The notes beneath the pieces were generated by a model. It was not told the origin of the DNA. It ran no database searches and saw only the letters and a program-made list of their open reading frames with translations. Shown here piece by piece: positions 24,747-33,462 of a DNA stretch of 64,000 nucleotides (its first letter is position 1; every line of letters begins with the position of its first letter). Source of the stretch: Aerococcus sp. Group 1 (GTDB lineage Bacteria > Bacillota > Bacilli > Lactobacillales > Aerococcaceae); NCBI RefSeq assembly GCF_000193205.1, contig NC_015278.1:682001-746000 (forward strand). Reading direction: 5' to 3'. Position numbers and translations under genes: made by a program.

Positions 24747-27257
24747 TTAGTCCTCTTTTTGGTGAGTTTGTTCATAGAGGTCTAAGATTTCATTGACTTT
24801 TTGGTTGACTTGACTGTTGTTTTTGATTCGGTAGGGCTCTAGGGCATGGACTTGTTCTTCTAAGCTGGCTCCAATGGCAAAGTCAAATTGAGCCTTGGGG
24901 ATAGCAGCTTGATTAGGAAAGAGCCCTTCTTCACTAGCTTGACTGATTGGAATCCGGTATTGGGTATTGTAAGGTCCTGTAAAGCTACCGGGGAGTGTTC
25001 CGGTTTCTTTGACTACTTTTTGGCGGACCAGGTGTTGGGAAGGGGAGAAAGTTTCGCTGGAACCCATCATTTGTGGATCATAGTTATTCAACTGATTGAG
25101 CAGGCTCAACCAGTGTTTGGCGTGACGTTCTACCGGATTACCGAAACTGGCATTGCCGTCATCATTTAAGGTATGGCGCTGGTAAGTATTATCGTAACCA
25201 ATCCATGACATGAGCGTAATCCTTGGGCTTGAGCCTCCAATCCAATGGTCATTGAAATCCTCTGAGGTCCCTGTTTTCATATAAATATCCGAAAAAGCAT
25301 TCAAACCGCCACTATATGGTTGGAAAGTCCCGGTCCGATGGGTATCTTTCAAGACATCAATCATGATATCACTGCTTTCTTTATCAAAGACAGGTTCTTG
25401 GTGATTTTGATGTTGATAAATAAAGTTCCCATTACTATCAGAAATGCTTTCAATGAGGTAAGGGCTGATGCTTTGGCCGCCGTTAGCAAAAGTTGCAAAA
25501 GCCGCCGCTAATTCAACGACAGTCGGGCCTGTTTGGGTTCCTCCAATGGATAGGGCGACATTATCCTTGACTTCATTTTCCGTAACGGCTTGGTCTAGGC
25601 CTAAACGATCCACATAAGCTTGGATATCGACACCATGTTTTAAAAGGTGTTGGTAGAGATAAATGGTCGGATTATTCAAGGAATTGGCCAGGGCATGGCG
25701 GAAGGTCACCAACTGATTGGAAATATTATTTCCATAGTTGGATGGTTCATAGTAGGATCCATCGGCTTGCTGGATACGAATAGGGGTATCAGCGATTAGG
25801 GTACTTGGAAAGGCTAAGCCCTCTTGGATAGCTGGTCCATAAGTCAGCAGGGGTTTGAACATGGAACCTGGTGATCGTCGCATGTCAAAGGCATGGTCCA
25901 CTTGGTTTTGGTCGAAGTCAATCCCTCCAACAAAGCCTAAAATTCGTCCGCTGGCATTTTCGATAAGGACGTTGCCCGTCTGGACAGGGAGGGGGATGGC
26001 TTCGCTTTCACCGGCTTCTGGATTATTTTGATAGGCCATATAAGTTTGTCCCAGGGAACCGGCTTGGTTGGCGACCGTTTGGTTAAGAAGCTGATAGATA
26101 TTAGGATCAACTGTGGTCTTAACGGTTAGTCCACCATTACGGTAATAAGAATCGGCCCGTTGTTGGTATTCGCTACGGAGGTTGTCATCGGCTTGAATAT
26201 CTTCTTCACTGACTCCATCCATAGCCATAAAACGCTGCATGAGGAGCTTAAGGCTTTGCTTTTCCACTTGTTGGTAGAGATAAGTATTCTTCTGACTAGT
26301 GCTGGAATCTAGCTCATCAACTTGGCTGTCGGCCTGGATAAAGTCACTTTTTATATCGTAGTTTTTAGCTTTTTCGTAGTCTTCCTGACTAATATAATTT
26401 TCTAAGCGCATCCGGTCTAGAACTTCCTGCATCCGTTCCACACCGTAATTAAGGCCTTCTGGGGATTTTAATTGACCCTCGCTATCATAAGGAGTATAAG
26501 TATAAGGGTTTTGGGGCATCCCCACTAAAAAGGCGGCCTGGGGTAAATTGACTTGGTCGGCGCTTTTACCAAAAATACCTTCAGCAGCTGCCTCAATGCC
26601 AGCAATATTTTCACCTTTATTGTTACGACCAAAAGGAGAGGTATTAAGATAGGATTCCAGGATTTGTTCCTTAGAAAAATAATTTTCTAAACGGTTGGCT
26701 AAGAGCATTTCTTTAGCCTTACGTTCAAAGGAAACTTCATTAGATAAGAAGCGTTGCTTGACCAATTGCTGGGTAATGGTTGAGCCCCCCGAGGAGGAAC
26801 CGCCTAGAACTTGGGAGACGATTGCACGCAGGATAGCACTGGGGACTACACCATGGTGTTTAAAAAAGTGTTCATCTTCAGTAGCCACCAGGCCGTGAAC
26901 GATCTGTGGTGAAATCTCTTCTAATTGGACATTCTTTCTCACCAGGTCACTGCGGACTTCATCGATCAGGGAATCGTCATTGTAGGTGAGGATCGAGACT
27001 TCTTCCAAGTTTTGAATTTGGCTAGCCATCTCCTCAGGGGAGGGGTTGGGAAGATCTTCGGTTAATCCTAAGAAAAATCCGCTAGCTACCCCCATAGCTA
27101 AGGCTAAACTAAGTAGGCCCAGAACCAGGACATAGCCTAGTAGGCGTTTGATCACTGAAAAGAAAACATTGCTGGAAAAGAAAAATTTATCTTTCCACGC
27201 AGGTTTTTCCTCTTGATTATTATTATTGTTATCGTGGATAGGTGAATGTTGATTAAT
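24747..27257 (-). CDS. Class A penicillin-binding protein (transglycosylase/transpeptidase), probable ATT start
   Basis: A bifunctional peptidoglycan synthase of about 835 residues. After a cytoplasmic tail comes one membrane helix (IKRLLGYVLVLGLLSLALAMGVASGFFLG), then the GT51 glycosyltransferase domain (ATEDEHFFKHHGV, GGSTITQQLVK, RKAKEMLLA) and the transpeptidase domain with SXXK (Ser in RRSPGSMFKP), SXN (ANSLNNPTIY) and KTGTSEDFNDHW. The best ribosome binding site (TAAGGAGGG, 27272-27264) leads into an open frame lacking ATG, GTG, TTG or CTG until GTG at 27155, which has no site of its own. Three ATT codons (27263, 27260, 27257) lie at usable distance. I place the start at 27257; the conservative alternative is 27155 (802 residues). 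Confidence 0.9.
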   Translation of the reverse strand: MNQHSPIHDNNNNNQEEKPAWKDKFFFSSNVFFSVIKRLLGYVLVLGLLSLALAMGVASGFFLGLTEDLPNPSPEEMASQIQNLEEVSILTYNDDSLIDEVRSDLVRKNVQLEEISPQIVHGLVATEDEHFFKHHGVVPSAILRAIVSQVLGGSSSGGSTITQQLVKQRFLSNEVSFERKAKEMLLANRLENYFSKEQILESYLNTSPFGRNNKGENIAGIEAAAEGIFGKSADQVNLPQAAFLVGMPQNPYTYTPYDSEGQLKSPEGLNYGVERMQEVLDRMRLENYISQEDYEKAKNYDIKSDFIQADSQVDELDSSTSQKNTYLYQQVEKQSLKLLMQRFMAMDGVSEEDIQADDNLRSEYQQRADSYYRNGGLTVKTTVDPNIYQLLNQTVANQAGSLGQTYMAYQNNPEAGESEAIPLPVQTGNVLIENASGRILGFVGGIDFDQNQVDHAFDMRRSPGSMFKPLLTYGPAIQEGLAFPSTLIADTPIRIQQADGSYYEPSNYGNNISNQLVTFRHALANSLNNPTIYLYQHLLKHGVDIQAYVDRLGLDQAVTENEVKDNVALSIGGTQTGPTVVELAAAFATFANGGQSISPYLIESISDSNGNFIYQHQNHQEPVFDKESSDIMIDVLKDTHRTGTFQPYSGGLNAFSDIYMKTGTSEDFNDHWIGGSSPRITLMSWIGYDNTYQRHTLNDDGNASFGNPVERHAKHWLSLLNQLNNYDPQMMGSSETFSPSQHLVRQKVVKETGTLPGSFTGPYNTQYRIPISQASEEGLFPNQAAIPKAQFDFAIGASLEEQVHALEPYRIKNNSQVNQKVNEILDLYEQTHQKED

Positions 27258-27429
27258 AATAATCCCTCCTTATGAACTCCTAATTATTATAGCAAAAGTC
27301 TGGATGACTGACTATGTGGATGACTGGACCAGTCCGTAAGAGCGGAAGCTTGAACTTGCGCCATTTAGCTGTTTTTGGTAGAATTAAGAATTGTAGATTA
27401 TAGACTAAAAACGAAAGAAGGTATGTTTC

Positions 27430-28161
27430 GTGTCGGGACATAATAAGTGGAGCAAAATTAAAAATACTAAGGGCGCTGAAGACGCAAAACGCGCTAAGAT
27501 CTTCCAAAAATTATCGCGTGAAATTTATATGGCGGTAAAACAAGGTGGACCAGATGCGGATGCTAACCCATCACTTCGTATGGTTATGGACAAAGCTAAA
27601 GCAGCAAACATGCCTAAGACCAACATTGAACGGGCCATTGATAAAGGGAGCAATACCGCTGGTGGCGAAGACTACGATGAAGTCACCTATGAAGGCTACG
27701 GCCCTAATGGGATTGCTGTTTTTGTGGAAACCTTAACCGACAATACCAACCGTACCTTAACCAACGTGCGGACCATCTTTAACCGTAACGGGGGTAGCCT
27801 AGGTGAAAGTGGCTCAGTGGCTTATATGTTTGACCGCAAAGGCTATCTCGCTATTGAACGTGAAGACTTAGACGTTGATGAAGAAACCATGTTCATGGAT
27901 GCTATTGACGCAGGTGCCGAAGACTTACAAACTTCCGACGAGGTCTTTGAAATTTATACCGAAGCCAATGACTTTGGGGCAGTCCGTGATGCCCTAGAAG
28001 AAAAAGGCTATAAACTAGCAACATCTGAATTAACCATGGTGCCAAAAACCATGATCGACCTACCAGATGACAAGAAAGCAACTTTTGAAACTCTCATTGA
28101 AAAATTAGAAGACGACGATGACGTTCAAAACGTCTATTACAACACCGAACTAGATGCCTAG
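27430..28161 (+). CDS. YebC/PmpR-family protein
   Basis: A 243-residue protein of the highly conserved YebC family, starting with GTG in the usual [25 protein letters not shown]. Other landmarks are [45 protein letters not shown] and [20 protein letters not shown]. Members bind DNA as regulators in some bacteria; others have been linked to relief of ribosome stalling at proline-rich or difficult stretches. Which applies here is not clear. The SD AAAGAAGG precedes the start. A partial repeat fragment follows the stop. Confidence 0.93.
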   Translation: MSGHNKWSKIKNTKGAEDAKRAKIFQKLSREIYMAVKQGGPDADANPSLRMVMDKAKAANMPKTNIERAIDKGSNTAGGEDYDEVTYEGYGPNGIAVFVETLTDNTNRTLTNVRTIFNRNGGSLGESGSVAYMFDRKGYLAIEREDLDVDEETMFMDAIDAGAEDLQTSDEVFEIYTEANDFGAVRDALEEKGYKLATSELTMVPKTMIDLPDDKKATFETLIEKLEDDDDVQNVYYNTELDA

Positions 28162-28168
28162 TCGTAGG

Positions 28169-28183
28169 GTGTGACGAGAACAC
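28169..28183 (+). repeat. Fragment of the structured repeat after the yebC-like gene
   Basis: GTGTGACGAGAACAC joins the opening of the element (GTGTGACRAG) directly to its closing (GAACAC), as if the inside had been deleted. The following 60 bases, up to the terminator, resemble those after copy E. Confidence 0.45.
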
Positions 28184-28211
28184 TTTTTGAATAGGCAGTT
28201 TCTATTTAGAT

Positions 28212-28247
28212 AAAGGGCTGGGACTTTTGTCACAGCCTCTTTATTTT
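28212..28247 (+). terminator. Intrinsic terminator after the yebC-like gene
   Basis: AAAGGGCTGGGAC pairs with GTCACAGCCTCTTT with small irregularities and a TTTT loop. A near twin lies after repeat copy E at 32041. Confidence 0.65.
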
Positions 28248-28354
28248 ATAAGGCTATTTATCCCAAAAAAGGGACTAAGCAGAAACAGTAAATTATGTTA
28301 TAGTGTAGGGGTAAATTTTTCAATCTAACTGATATAGAAAGAAGCGATGATTGC

Positions 28355-29689
28355 ATGATTAATCAAGAATTAATTCAACAATTCCATGAAAAATATCATT
28401 CTGACCCAAAAAATGCTGCCAGCGAGCATGCCATTCGTGAAGTCGGTATTAACAAGGCCAGCGTCAATTATCAAGTTCGCCAAGAACATGACTTTAAATT
28501 TTCCGAAGAAACCAAACGTGGTAAGATCACTAACCAAAAACAAAGTGGTCGCTGCTGGATGTTCGCAGCCCTAAATACTGCCCGGGTTTCCACCATGGAA
28601 AAATTAAACCTAGAAACTTTTGAATTCTCCCAATCTTATACCTTATTCTGGGATAAGTTAGAGAAGGCTAATTTCTTCTTAACCAGTATTATTGATACCG
28701 TTGATGAAGCTCAAGACTCTCGTTTAGTTTGGCATTTACTCCAAACGCCATGTGAAGATGGGGGCCAATGGGAGATGTTCGCGGATATCTTGAAGAAATA
28801 TGGTTCTGTGCCAAAAGAAGTTATGCCTGAAACCTTCCATTCCTCTAACACCCATCTCTTGGATGAAGTCTTAGAAACCAAGCTACGTGAATTTGCGGCC
28901 CGTTTACGTCAAATGCACCAAGCTGGCAAATCAAAGGCAGATTTAGAAGCAAAACGTGATGAACAACTTTACTTTATTTATAATGTTTTAGTAAAGGCCT
29001 TAGGAGAAGTGCCAAGTCAATTTACCTACCAATACCGTGACAAGGATGACCAATTCCACCGGATTGAAGACATTACTCCACAAGAATTCTTCCAAAAATA
29101 TACTAATCTCGAAGTGAACGACATGGTTAGTCTCTTAAATGCACCAACTGCTGATAAACCATATCATAAGACATACACAGTGGATTATTTAGGATCAATC
29201 GTTGAGGGTGAACCTATTAAGTATCTCAACGTCCCAATTGAAGCCCTTAAAGATGCAGCTATCAAAGCCATTAAAGACGGCTATCCAGTTTGGTTTGGTT
29301 CAGATGTGGGTAAGATGAGTGAACGTGAACTTGGGTTAATGGATACCAAGATGTACCGCTACCAAGATACCTTGGGTGAAAACTATACCTTAAACAAGGC
29401 AGAACGCCTTGATTATAGTGTTAGTCTCCTAACCCATGCCATGGTTTTAGTAGGGGTTAACTTGGACAAAGAAGGCAAGCCTACCCATTGGAAAGTTGAA
29501 AATTCCTGGGGTAAAAAGGTTGGAGATGAAGGAATCTTCTCCATGTCTGATGAATGGTTCGATGAATACACCTTCCAAATCACCCTACCTAGCCGCTATG
29601 TTGATGAAAAATTATTAGAAGAATATCAACAAGAACCTGTTCACCTAAAACCTTGGGATCCAATGGGCTCTTTAGCTAAAGTTTATTAA
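28355..29689 (+). CDS. pepC: Aminopeptidase C (bleomycin-hydrolase-like)
   Basis: A 444-residue cytosolic C1-family cysteine aminopeptidase that removes N-terminal residues from peptides. The catalytic Cys is in QKQSGRCWMFAALN (Cys67), the His in LLTHAMVLVGVN (about 366) and the Asn in WKVENSWG (about 387). Length is that of lactic-acid-bacterial PepC, which forms a hexameric barrel. It is a single transcription unit ending at a strong terminator. Confidence 0.97.
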   Translation: MINQELIQQFHEKYHSDPKNAASEHAIREVGINKASVNYQVRQEHDFKFSEETKRGKITNQKQSGRCWMFAALNTARVSTMEKLNLETFEFSQSYTLFWDKLEKANFFLTSIIDTVDEAQDSRLVWHLLQTPCEDGGQWEMFADILKKYGSVPKEVMPETFHSSNTHLLDEVLETKLREFAARLRQMHQAGKSKADLEAKRDEQLYFIYNVLVKALGEVPSQFTYQYRDKDDQFHRIEDITPQEFFQKYTNLEVNDMVSLLNAPTADKPYHKTYTVDYLGSIVEGEPIKYLNVPIEALKDAAIKAIKDGYPVWFGSDVGKMSERELGLMDTKMYRYQDTLGENYTLNKAERLDYSVSLLTHAMVLVGVNLDKEGKPTHWKVENSWGKKVGDEGIFSMSDEWFDEYTFQITLPSRYVDEKLLEEYQQEPVHLKPWDPMGSLAKVY

Positions 29690-29724
29690 TGTTAAAACCG
29701 TAAATAAAAACTTCATATAATAAC

Positions 29725-29809
29725 TAACAACCGCATGCGGTATTACTGCTTATGCTGGGAACAACTTCCAGCCCTAGAAGCAGTCTCAGCCCAGGGCGGT
29801 TGTTTTTTA
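29725..29809 (+). terminator. Intrinsic terminator after pepC
   Basis: AACAACCGC pairs with GCGGTTGTT; within it ACTGCTT pairs with AAGCAGT and GCTGG with CCAGC. A T run follows. Confidence 0.85.
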
Positions 29810-29872
29810 TTGGATAGAGAATAAAGTGAATTTTGATTCTTTAAATAGTCATTTTTAGCTTTTATAAAAAAT

Positions 29873-29924
29873 AAAGTGAACGTAGTTCATTTTGCTTGCT
29901 CTTGAAAAATGAGGGGCGTATAAT
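29873..29924 (+). promoter_or_regulatory. hrtBA promoter and inverted-repeat operator
   Basis: TTGCTC (29896-29901), 17-base spacer, TATAAT (29919-29924). Directly upstream is an inverted repeat TGAAC-GTA-GTTCA with flanking A3 and T3 (29873-29893) abutting the -35. Related hrtBA systems in lactococci and enterococci are controlled by TetR-type heme sensors; no such regulator gene is adjacent here. Confidence 0.55.
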
Positions 29925-29954
29925 CGTCCCTGTTCAATGAAGGAGGAAGAAAAA

Positions 29955-31022
29955 ATGTTTTTAGCTTATAAAGAAATTATGCATAGCAAGGCCCGTTACC
30001 TATTAATTACGGGACTCCTGTTTTTGCTTGCTTACTTGGTTTTCTTTTTAACCGGTTTGTCATATGGGCTGGCCCAAGACAACCGTCTAGCTGTGGATGC
30101 TTGGTCAGCTGATCAAATTATATTGGCCAGTGACAGTAACCACGTCTTGGGAAAATCGAATTTTGAAGCTGATTTAGTCAATGAAATTACCGCCGATCAA
30201 AAGGCACTCTTTTCGGAAATGCCGGGAGTAGTCAAATTGGATGAGGAGGGTGAGAAGATCAATGTTGCCTTCTTTGGGATCCAAGGGGATGAATTCCTCA
30301 AACCGGACCTTGTTGCTGGAAAGATGTTTGATGCCCCGGGACAAGGGGTAGTTGATCTTACTATGAAGGACCAATATGGTTTGGAAATTGGCGATAGTCT
30401 GCAAGTGGCTAATATTGACCACCCCATTAAAGTGGTCGGCTTTACTAAAAGCCAACGCTTTTCCGTAGCTCCAGTTGTCTTTACCAGCTTGGAAGACCTT
30501 AAAGAAATTCGCTACAGTGATCTAGGACAACTACCGGAGAAAGATTTTATTAATGCTGTCGTGATCCGTGGCCAAACCAACCATGTTCCTGAGGACTTGG
30601 AGGCCATAAGTATTGAAGACTTTATTCAAGATATTCCCGGTTACCGGGCTCAGGTAGTGACCTTTAACTTTATGATTGGTTTTCTGATTGTGATTGCAGC
30701 TGTGGTGGTTGGCATATTTATCTATGTCCTAACCATGCAAAAGGCGCCGATCTTTGGTGTTATGAAGGCTCAAGGCATTGCCACCAGCTATATTGCTAAG
30801 TCGGTTCTTGGCCAAAGTTTCCTCTTAGCCAGTCTTGGGGTGGCTTTCGCCTTGTTGGCAACTTTGGCTTCTGCTTATTTACTGCCAGCAGCGGTGCCCT
30901 TTGCTTTAACTTGGGAGTATTTCCTCCTAGTGGGCATTTTAATCATCATTGCAGCGGTTATGGCGGCTTTATTCTCGGTCAGAGCCATTGCCAAGGTTGA
31001 TCCCCTCGAAGCCATGGCCTAA
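29955..31022 (+). CDS. hrtB: Heme-efflux ABC transporter permease HrtB
   Basis: A 355-residue FtsX/MacB-type permease: one helix near the N terminus (KARYLLITGLLFLLAYLVFFLTGLSYGLA), a large extracytoplasmic domain of about 200 residues, and three helices at the C terminus ending in VRAIAKVDPLEAMA. The opening MFLAYKEIMHSKARYLLI fits HrtB proteins of the HrtBA system, which protects Gram-positives from heme toxicity. The start is 29955, with AAGGAGG nine bases before it; the in-frame ATG at 29937 overlaps that ribosome binding site. It pairs with the ATPase gene 28 bases downstream. Confidence 0.82.
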   Translation: MFLAYKEIMHSKARYLLITGLLFLLAYLVFFLTGLSYGLAQDNRLAVDAWSADQIILASDSNHVLGKSNFEADLVNEITADQKALFSEMPGVVKLDEEGEKINVAFFGIQGDEFLKPDLVAGKMFDAPGQGVVDLTMKDQYGLEIGDSLQVANIDHPIKVVGFTKSQRFSVAPVVFTSLEDLKEIRYSDLGQLPEKDFINAVVIRGQTNHVPEDLEAISIEDFIQDIPGYRAQVVTFNFMIGFLIVIAAVVVGIFIYVLTMQKAPIFGVMKAQGIATSYIAKSVLGQSFLLASLGVAFALLATLASAYLLPAAVPFALTWEYFLLVGILIIIAAVMAALFSVRAIAKVDPLEAMA

Positions 31023-31050
31023 AAGAGAAATTGAATAAAGGAGTGTTCAT

Positions 31051-31719
31051 ATGAAAGCAATCGAATTAATAAATGTCTCTAAATCCTTTCAAGACGGCGA
31101 TCAAATGATAGTGGCCTTAAAGCCGACTAATTTTTCCGTGAGTGACGGAGAATTTGTCGCCATTGTTGGTCCCTCAGGTTCAGGGAAGTCGACCTTCTTA
31201 ACCCTGAGTGGCGGTTTACAAAGTCCAAGTCAGGGTGAGATTAGGGTCAAGGGCCAAGCCTTTTCCAGTTTAAAGGAAAAAGACAGAGCGAAGCGCCGTT
31301 TCCAAGAAATTGGCTTTATCTTACAAGCTTCTAACTTAATTCCCTATTTAACGGTTAAAGATCAATTACGCTTAGTCGATAAAATCCAAGGCCACAGTCA
31401 AGCAGCCTATGCCCAAGATCTATTCCAGGAATTGGAAGTGGACCAATTATTAAATAAATATCCAGCCGATTTGTCAGGTGGGGAACGGCAAAGGGTAGCC
31501 ATCGCTCGGGCTCTATATCCTGATCCTACTATCATCCTGGCTGATGAGCCGACTGCTTCCTTAGATAGTCAAAGAGCTTATGAAGTGGTCAATATATTAG
31601 CTCGGGAAAGTAAGGAGAAGAATAAGGCCATCATTATGGTTACCCACGACACTCGTTTAATTAAGCATTGTGACCGAGTCTTTGAAATGCGGGATGGTGT
31701 CCTAGAGGAAAGTCATTAA
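31051..31719 (+). CDS. hrtA: Heme-efflux ABC transporter ATP-binding protein HrtA
   Basis: A 222-residue ABC ATPase of the MacB/LolD type. Walker A is GPSGSGKST (about 38-46), Q-loop FILQASNLIPYLTV, signature LSGGERQR, Walker B IILADEPTASLD, H-loop MVTHDTR. The Q-loop region matches HrtA proteins. It works with HrtB to expel heme or heme-like compounds from the membrane. A long repeat element (copy E) starts 12 bases after its stop. Confidence 0.82.
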   Translation: MKAIELINVSKSFQDGDQMIVALKPTNFSVSDGEFVAIVGPSGSGKSTFLTLSGGLQSPSQGEIRVKGQAFSSLKEKDRAKRRFQEIGFILQASNLIPYLTVKDQLRLVDKIQGHSQAAYAQDLFQELEVDQLLNKYPADLSGGERQRVAIARALYPDPTIILADEPTASLDSQRAYEVVNILARESKEKNKAIIMVTHDTRLIKHCDRVFEMRDGVLEESH

Positions 31720-31730
31720 TAAAAATAGAA

Positions 31731-32014
31731 TGTGACAAAAGTCAAAAGAGCCCTGAACCGCTTCGCATACTATATCTGTAACTCGCTCTTCGCTTCGAAC
31801 AGCTATAGCAACTGGAGCGAACTATGGTAGATAGTTGCAAAACTATCGCACATAGTTCGTAGTTGGGTTCGACTTGGCAGACTTGGACTGATTTCACAAG
31901 TCAGAAACAAGCGAATGTTTCGCTTTTATTCTGACTTGCTCCAATCATCCAAGTCTAGTTGCCAAGTCTCACACCCTGTGTGAAGTGGACGTCAGGGCTG
32001 ACTTTTGGAACACG
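31731..32014 (+). repeat. Structured intergenic repeat, copy E (longest)
   Basis: Outer arms AAAAGTCA and AGCCCTGA pair with TCAGGGCT and TGACTTTT, sequences not shared with copies A to D. Inside: CTATAtCTGT/ACAGCTATAG; CGAACTATG with CATAGTTCG around AGATAGTT/AACTATC; and CTTGGCA plus ACTTGGA pairing with TCCAAGT and TTGCCAAG around a further arm CTGACTT/AAGTCAG that holds AAGCGAA/TTCGCTT. Ends GGAACACG as do the others. Confidence 0.78.
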
Positions 32015-32040
32015 TTTTGATTAGATAGTTCGTATTTTGA

Positions 32041-32076
32041 AAAGAGTCTGAGACTTTTGTCCCAGACTCTTTTTCC
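32041..32076. terminator. Terminator after hrtBA and repeat copy E
   Basis: AAAAGAGTCTG and GAC pair with GTC and CAGACTCTTTT around TTTT. It also lies at the 3' side of the convergent carrier gene. Confidence 0.85.
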
Positions 32077-32090
32077 TTGTTGCTTTCTTT

Positions 32091-33191
32091 TTAGTTTTTA
32101 GATTGATCTAAATCAACCTTTCCGTGGAGAATATCGTCCCGGTGACGAATGAACTGAACTAGGAGGAGCAAGAAAACGAAGACACCCAAATAACCAATAA
32201 AAGGATAAACATAGGAGACTAAGCGGGTAAATCCGAAAGCAGAAAGCCCTAGTCCCACTAGAACCATCGGAATCATTAGCTTGGGGACCCGCTGAGGTTG
32301 GTTATAGGAGAAACGTTTGGCTAAAGGATAAAACATGCCAATAGCGGTGTTGAAGATCATCCCAAAGACCACCACACCCATAACAGCGCCCAGCAGGGGA
32401 TGGATATCATCCAGGACCATTAGCATAGGCATTTCATTAGTATCCAGGCGTTGAATATTACCCACAATAGTAATATAAGCGGCTGCCTGTAAGACTGTCG
32501 TTACGAGTCCGCCGAGTATGCCACCAAGTCCCGCTTCAAAGGAAGATTCTTGGTTCCCCCCAATCACAATGGCCATGGAAACACAGGTCATGATTCCTAG
32601 GGAAGTATAATTAATGGCAGATACCCACCAATTGGGAAGAGAGGTTTCTGCTTTTTGGGCCAGGTCCAAGGCTTCAGAGAAGGGGATAGGGGAGGCCATC
32701 AGGGTATAGATTGAGGCCCCTATAATTAAGATTAAAACAAAGGGCGTAATGGCACCAATTAATTGGGTGACCTTGGTGGTATCTAAAAAGGCGGTTAGAA
32801 TCAGTAATACCGTCAATAAGATACTACCTACCCAGGTGGGCAAGGAGAAAATCAGCTTTAAGTTAGTCCCCGCTCCAGCAATCATCACAAAACCAATTAA
32901 AAATAAGGATAAATTGATAGCAAGGTCAATCAATTTAGCGATGATAGGACTAGAAATTTTGTCAAAAACAATGCGGTGGTCCTCAGCGGAATAACGAAAA
33001 CCATAGACTAAAAGTAAATAGCCACCCATAGCAAAGAAAAAGCAGGATAAGATTAAAGCAAAAATACCTTCACGACCAAAGGCGACATAATATTGAAAAG
33101 CCTCTTGACCACTAGCAAATCCGGCTCCGACAATCACCCCGACATATGCCAAGGCAATGGTAATTAAACGCATGAAACGTCCTGACTTCAT
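32091..33191 (-). CDS. YkvI-family membrane carrier
   Basis: A 366-residue polytopic protein with about ten helices. The N-terminal segment AYVGVIVGAGFASGQEAFQYY is the mark of YkvI-like proteins, distant relatives of branched-chain amino-acid and LeuT-fold carriers. The substrate is not known. The start has AAGGAGG ahead of it. A cre-like sequence lies about 70 bases upstream. It is divergent from the antiporter gene. Confidence 0.8.
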   Translation of the reverse strand: MKSGRFMRLITIALAYVGVIVGAGFASGQEAFQYYVAFGREGIFALILSCFFFAMGGYLLLVYGFRYSAEDHRIVFDKISSPIIAKLIDLAINLSLFLIGFVMIAGAGTNLKLIFSLPTWVGSILLTVLLILTAFLDTTKVTQLIGAITPFVLILIIGASIYTLMASPIPFSEALDLAQKAETSLPNWWVSAINYTSLGIMTCVSMAIVIGGNQESSFEAGLGGILGGLVTTVLQAAAYITIVGNIQRLDTNEMPMLMVLDDIHPLLGAVMGVVVFGMIFNTAIGMFYPLAKRFSYNQPQRVPKLMIPMVLVGLGLSAFGFTRLVSYVYPFIGYLGVFVFLLLLVQFIRHRDDILHGKVDLDQSKN

Positions 33192-33258
33192 ATAAAATCC
33201 TCCTTACAAATAAATTAGTATCCTATGGCCAGTATAGCAGAGTAGTTTTTATTATAAA

Positions 33259-33272
33259 ATAAAGCGCTTTCA
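33259..33272. promoter_or_regulatory. cre-like site upstream of the YkvI-like gene
   Basis: Minus strand TGAAAGCGCTTTAT matches the cre consensus at 12 of 14 positions. Placement upstream of the carrier gene suggests carbon control. Confidence 0.35.
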
Positions 33273-33427
33273 TTAATTAAAAATAAATTTTCCTTACCTA
33301 TATTCTTTACTTCTTTGTAAATTATCATCAGAAAGAGGTAAAGTTTAAGCTTAAGTTAAATATTTCACTAGAAACCTTAATACATTTTTGTTTTTTGCTT
33401 GGATTAAAGTAGAAAGTGAAAAGTCCC

Positions 33428-33456
33428 TTGACAGAAAAATGATAATTATTTATGCT
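33428..33456 (+). promoter_or_regulatory. Sigma-A promoter of the antiporter leader
   Basis: TTGACA (33428-33433), 17-base spacer, TATGCT (33451-33456). It starts a leader of about 125 bases. Confidence 0.75.
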
Positions 33457-33462
33457 TAGACC

